Assembly (NCBI GenBank): GCA_905236895.1
Contig: CAJOQI010000002.1
Location: 1 to 7,500 of the forward strand
Source: an uncultured Peptostreptococcaceae bacterium
GTDB lineage: Bacteria > Bacillota > Clostridia > Peptostreptococcales > Anaerovoracaceae
Reading direction: 5' to 3'
DNA length: 7,500 bases
A model generated the notes under the pieces. That model saw only the letters and a list, made by a program, of their open reading frames with translations. It was not told the origin of the DNA and searched no databases. Below are positions 5,288 through 7,500 of this stretch, one piece after another. How positions within the stretch are numbered: position 1 is the stretch's first letter; each line of letters opens with the position of its first letter. The translations under genes were made by a program, and so were the position numbers.

Positions 5288-5316
5288 ATTATACTATATA
5301 CTAAGGCCCTATGAGG
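5288..5316 (-). promoter_or_regulatory. candidate promoter of the ADP-ribosylglycohydrolase gene
   Basis: On the minus strand TATAAT lies at 5288-5293. The expected -35 position (5311-5316, CCTCAT) is poor, which suggests an activator or another -10 choice; TATATA just upstream with TTGAGA as -35 is possible. AGGGCCT-N10-TATAAT is the same arrangement as at the MATE promoter. The rest of the 158-base divergent region holds only the nagB promoter and an A9 tract (5323-5331). Confidence 0.45.
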
Positions 5317-5331
5317 TATCTCAAAAAAAAA

Positions 5332-5360
5332 TTTACTGACAATTCACACTATGGTATAAT
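5332..5360 (+). promoter_or_regulatory. promoter of the nagB operon
   Basis: TTTACT (-35, 5332-5337) is separated by 17 bases from TATAAT (-10, 5355-5360), which is preceded by TGG, giving an extended -10. The leader is about 35 bases and A/T-rich, and ends in the strong ribosome binding site AAGGAGGT (5391-5398). No NagR/GntR-type inverted repeat was recognised. Confidence 0.75.
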
Positions 5361-5402
5361 TTCTAAATTAAAAAGCAAGTATATTTTTTTAAGGAGGTCT
5401 TT

Positions 5403-6194
5403 ATGAGACTGGTAATTCAGGACAATTACGACAAAATGTGTAAATGGGCGGCAGACTATATCGCCAACAAAATCAGAAATCACCAGGAGGACAGACCCTT
5501 TGTCTTAGGCCTTCCCACCGGTTCCTCTCCTACCGGAGTTTATCAGGAGCTGGTAAGGCAGAATAAGGCGGGAGAACTGTCCTTCTCTAATGTTGTGACC
5601 TTTAATATGGACGAATACCTGGGGCTCCCTAAGGATCACGACCAGAGTTATTGGTATTTCATGCACGATAATTTCTTCGATCATCTGGTTGATATGAAGC
5701 CGGAGAACATCAATATCTTAAACGGCATGACCGATGACCCGGAGGCTGAATGTGCAGCCTACGAAGAGAAGATTGCTTCTTACGGCGGCATCGACCTCTT
5801 CATGGGCGGTATCGGCGTTGACGGTCATCTTGCCTTTAATGAACCCTATACCTCCCTCACCTCCCGCACGGGACTTAGGGATCTGACAACGGATACCAGA
5901 ATCGTTAATTCCAGATTCTTTGATAACGATCCGGAGAAGGTTCCCGCTCAGGCCCTTTCCGTTGGTATCGGCACGGTTACCGACTCCAAGGAAGTTCTGG
6001 TTCTCATCAGCGGACACAACAAAGCCCGCGCACTGGCAGCCACAGTTGAAGGCGGCGTTTCCCAGAAGTGGACCTGCAGCGCTCTTCAGATGCATAACGG
6101 AGCAATCATCGCCTGCGACGAAGAAGCTTGCGGCGAGCTGACCGTTGATACATATAAATACTTCTTGGATATAGAAAAGAAAGAGAGACTTTAG
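5403..6194 (+). CDS. nagB: glucosamine-6-phosphate deaminase/isomerase
   Basis: NagB interconverts glucosamine-6-phosphate with fructose-6-phosphate plus ammonia in the cytosol. The 263 residues match the family length. Motifs are the phosphate-binding GLPTGSSPTGVY (36-47), FNMDEYLGLP (67-76) with Asp70, and MGGIGVDGHLAFNEP (134-148) with Asp140, His142 and Glu147, matching catalytic Asp72, Asp141, His143 and Glu148 of E. coli NagB. SRFFDNDPEKVPAQALSVG is also family-typical. The E. coli allosteric Arg158 aligns with Gly157 here and Lys160 with Arg159, so activation by N-acetylglucosamine-6-phosphate is probably lost, as in many Gram-positive enzymes. AAGGAGGT lies four bases before the ATG. 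It is the first gene of an operon with a beta-helix acetyltransferase-like gene and glmM, and no nagA is present in the window. This favours a biosynthetic or balancing role over N-acetylglucosamine catabolism (inference). Confidence 0.96.
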   Translation: MRLVIQDNYDKMCKWAADYIANKIRNHQEDRPFVLGLPTGSSPTGVYQELVRQNKAGELSFSNVVTFNMDEYLGLPKDHDQSYWYFMHDNFFDHLVDMKPENINILNGMTDDPEAECAAYEEKIASYGGIDLFMGGIGVDGHLAFNEPYTSLTSRTGLRDLTTDTRIVNSRFFDNDPEKVPAQALSVGIGTVTDSKEVLVLISGHNKARALAATVEGGVSQKWTCSALQMHNGAIIACDEEACGELTVDTYKYFLDIEKKERL

Positions 6195-6195
6195 G

Positions 6196-6852
6196 ATGTA
6201 TAAGATTACGGATCTTTACGACCTGGACCATACCCTGGCAAAGGAATACCTCTCCCGGTTCACCTATCCATGGGAAGCCCTTAAGGGAATCAAAGATATG
6301 ATTCTTGATCTGGGCAAGACCCTGGGAGGTGACTACGAAGAATTGGCACCGGAAGTTTGGGTTCACAAAAGCGCAGAGGTTGCACCAACGGCTTACCTTG
6401 GTTCCCCCTGCATTATCGGGCCCAATACGGAGGTGAGACACGGTGCCTTCGTAAGAGGCTCTGCCCTGGTTGGCGAAGACTGCGTAGTTGGAAACAGCGT
6501 GGAACTTAAGAATGTAATTCTCTTCGACCACGTTCAGGTTCCCCACTATAACTATGTAGGGGATTCAATTCTTGGATATTTTAGCCATATGGGAGCTGGA
6601 TCCATAACTTCCAATGTTAAATCCGACAAGCATCTGGTTGTAATCAAATCCGCGAAAGAAGAAATAGAAACGGGTATTAAAAAAGTCGGTGCCATGCTTG
6701 GGGACCACGTTGAGGTTGGATGTAATTCTGTATTGAATCCGGGAACCATTCTTGGAAGAAATGTTTCCGTCTATCCAACTTCCTGCGTTCGTGGAGTTAT
6801 TCCCGAAGACAGCATCTTCAAAAGCAGCGGAGAAATTGTAAGGAGAAAATAA
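6196..6852 (+). CDS. left-handed beta-helix acyltransferase, like the acetyltransferase half of GlmU
   Basis: The 218-residue protein has a helical N-terminus (1-45) followed by hexapeptide repeats forming a left-handed beta-helix (about 52-205). Examples are VWVHKSAEVAPTAYLG, CIIGPNTEVRHGAFVRG and VEVGCNSVLNPGTILG. The stretch VPHYNYVGDSILG (115-127) followed by GAGSITSNV (133-141) matches the GlmU acetyltransferase active site; His117 aligns with catalytic His363 of E. coli GlmU. The N-terminal nucleotidyltransferase domain of GlmU is absent, with no GxGTRM-like motif. Such proteins are often labelled UDP-N-acetylglucosamine pyrophosphorylase, but the sequence supports only acetyl transfer, probably from acetyl-CoA to glucosamine-1-phosphate. 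The gene begins one base after the nagB stop codon with only a weak ribosome binding site, so translation is probably coupled. It ends one base before glmM, so the three act in one pathway. The acceptor is inferred, not shown. Confidence 0.85.
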   Translation: MYKITDLYDLDHTLAKEYLSRFTYPWEALKGIKDMILDLGKTLGGDYEELAPEVWVHKSAEVAPTAYLGSPCIIGPNTEVRHGAFVRGSALVGEDCVVGNSVELKNVILFDHVQVPHYNYVGDSILGYFSHMGAGSITSNVKSDKHLVVIKSAKEEIETGIKKVGAMLGDHVEVGCNSVLNPGTILGRNVSVYPTSCVRGVIPEDSIFKSSGEIVRRK

Positions 6853-6853
6853 G

Positions 6854-7500
6854 ATGGGAAAATACTTCGGAACCGATGGCTTCCGTGGCGAAGCCAATGT
6901 AACTCTTAACTACGAACACGCCATTAAAATTGGTAGATTCCTTGGCTGGTATTACGGCGCTCGCAAGAAAAAAACAGCAAAGATTCTAATCGGCAAAGAC
7001 ACCAGAAGATCCAGCTATATGTTCGAGGATGCTCTTTGTACGGGAATCGTGGCAAGCGGTGCGGATGCATATATCATGCACGTAACAACCACTCCTTCCG
7101 TAGCATATATTACCAAGACCGATGACTTTGATTGCGGAATCGTAATCTCCGCATCCCATAACCCCTTCTACGACAACGGCATCAAGCTCTTCAATTCTCA
7201 GGGCGAGAAGATGGATGAAAAAACCATCAAAGAGATTGAAGACTATATCGACGGAAAAAAGGAAGTTCCCTTGGCTACCAGAGAGAAAATCGGCAGAACC
7301 ATTGACTATGTGTCCGGTCGTAACCGCTATATCGGCTACCTAATCTCCCTTTCCAGATACGGATTCAAGGATGTTAAGGTGGGACTGGATGTGGCAAACG
7401 GCGCAGCTTGGCAGATTGCTAAAAGTGTTTTCGAAGCTCTTGGGGCCAAGACCTATGTGATGAACGACGATCCCGACGGATATAATATCAATACGGACTG
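6854..7500 (+). CDS. glmM: phosphoglucosamine mutase, N-terminal part (runs off the right edge)
   Basis: The first 215 codons are present; the gene continues past 7500. GlmM converts glucosamine-6-phosphate to glucosamine-1-phosphate on the way to UDP-N-acetylglucosamine, peptidoglycan and other cell-wall sugars. Visible signatures are YFGTDGFRG (4-12), LIGKDTRRS (45-53) and the phosphoserine loop GIVISASHNPFYDNGIKLF (95-113) with catalytic Ser101. DVANGAA, followed near the window edge by the start of the second domain (DPDGYNINTD), comes later. The opening YFGTDGFRG is specific for GlmM rather than for phosphoglucomutase or phosphomannomutase. AAGGAG at 6840-6845, inside the end of the preceding gene, lies eight bases before the ATG, and the gap to the preceding stop codon is one base. 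It is the third gene of the nagB operon. Confidence 0.95.
   Translation, partial: MGKYFGTDGFRGEANVTLNYEHAIKIGRFLGWYYGARKKKTAKILIGKDTRRSSYMFEDALCTGIVASGADAYIMHVTTTPSVAYITKTDDFDCGIVISASHNPFYDNGIKLFNSQGEKMDEKTIKEIEDYIDGKKEVPLATREKIGRTIDYVSGRNRYIGYLISLSRYGFKDVKVGLDVANGAAWQIAKSVFEALGAKTYVMNDDPDGYNINTD

Noticed and set aside
1..7500. CRISPR arrays, insertion sequences, tRNA or rRNA genes, attachment sites, toxin-antitoxin pairs
   Set aside because: I looked for direct repeats with spacers, terminal inverted repeats, transposase motifs and tRNA cloverleafs on both strands and saw none; the window reads as ordinary chromosomal genes apart from the riboswitch.

Overview
The window looks like the chromosome of a low-to-moderate GC Firmicute of class Clostridia, probably Lachnospiraceae-like. 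Supporting this are consensus sigma-A promoters, strong AGGAGG ribosome binding sites, rho-independent terminators, a transcription-terminating SAM-clan riboswitch and the protein types. The assignment is inferred from general resemblance, not from a database search.

Layout: everything from 1 to 5244 is read on the minus strand and everything from 5403 to the right edge on the plus strand, with a divergent promoter region at 5245-5402. In minus-strand reading order (right to left) there are: an ADP-ribosylglycohydrolase (5244-4429) with its terminator; glutamine synthetase glnA (4280-2856) with its terminator; a metallophosphoesterase (2772-2023); a promoter plus SAM-clan riboswitch (1988-1822); an unrecognised 132-residue protein (1718-1320); a macro-domain protein (1225-704) with a terminator; a small 90-residue protein (619-347) with its own promoter; and the N-terminal 74 residues of a MATE-type efflux transporter (223 to the left edge). 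On the plus strand a tight operon runs nagB (5403-6194), a left-handed beta-helix acetyltransferase-like protein (6196-6852) and glmM (6854 to the right edge, incomplete), with gaps of one base between genes.

How the genes fit together: the plus-strand operon encodes three consecutive steps around glucosamine phosphates (fructose-6-P/glucosamine-6-P interconversion, glucosamine-6-P to glucosamine-1-P, and probably acetylation to N-acetylglucosamine-1-P). This suggests NagB may work in the biosynthetic direction, with ammonia as nitrogen source. On the minus strand, two different families that remove or process ADP-ribose (macro domain and ADP-ribosylglycohydrolase) lie on either side of a glutamine synthetase of the beta subtype.

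The most interesting element is the 5' leader at 1822-1953. It has a consensus promoter, a three-helix aptamer with a kink-turn, two predicted pseudoknots, and mutually exclusive antiterminator and terminator helices. It matches the SAM clan, most like the SAM-I/IV variant class, yet the genes behind it are an unknown 132-residue protein and, with no terminator between, a macro-domain protein rather than methionine genes.
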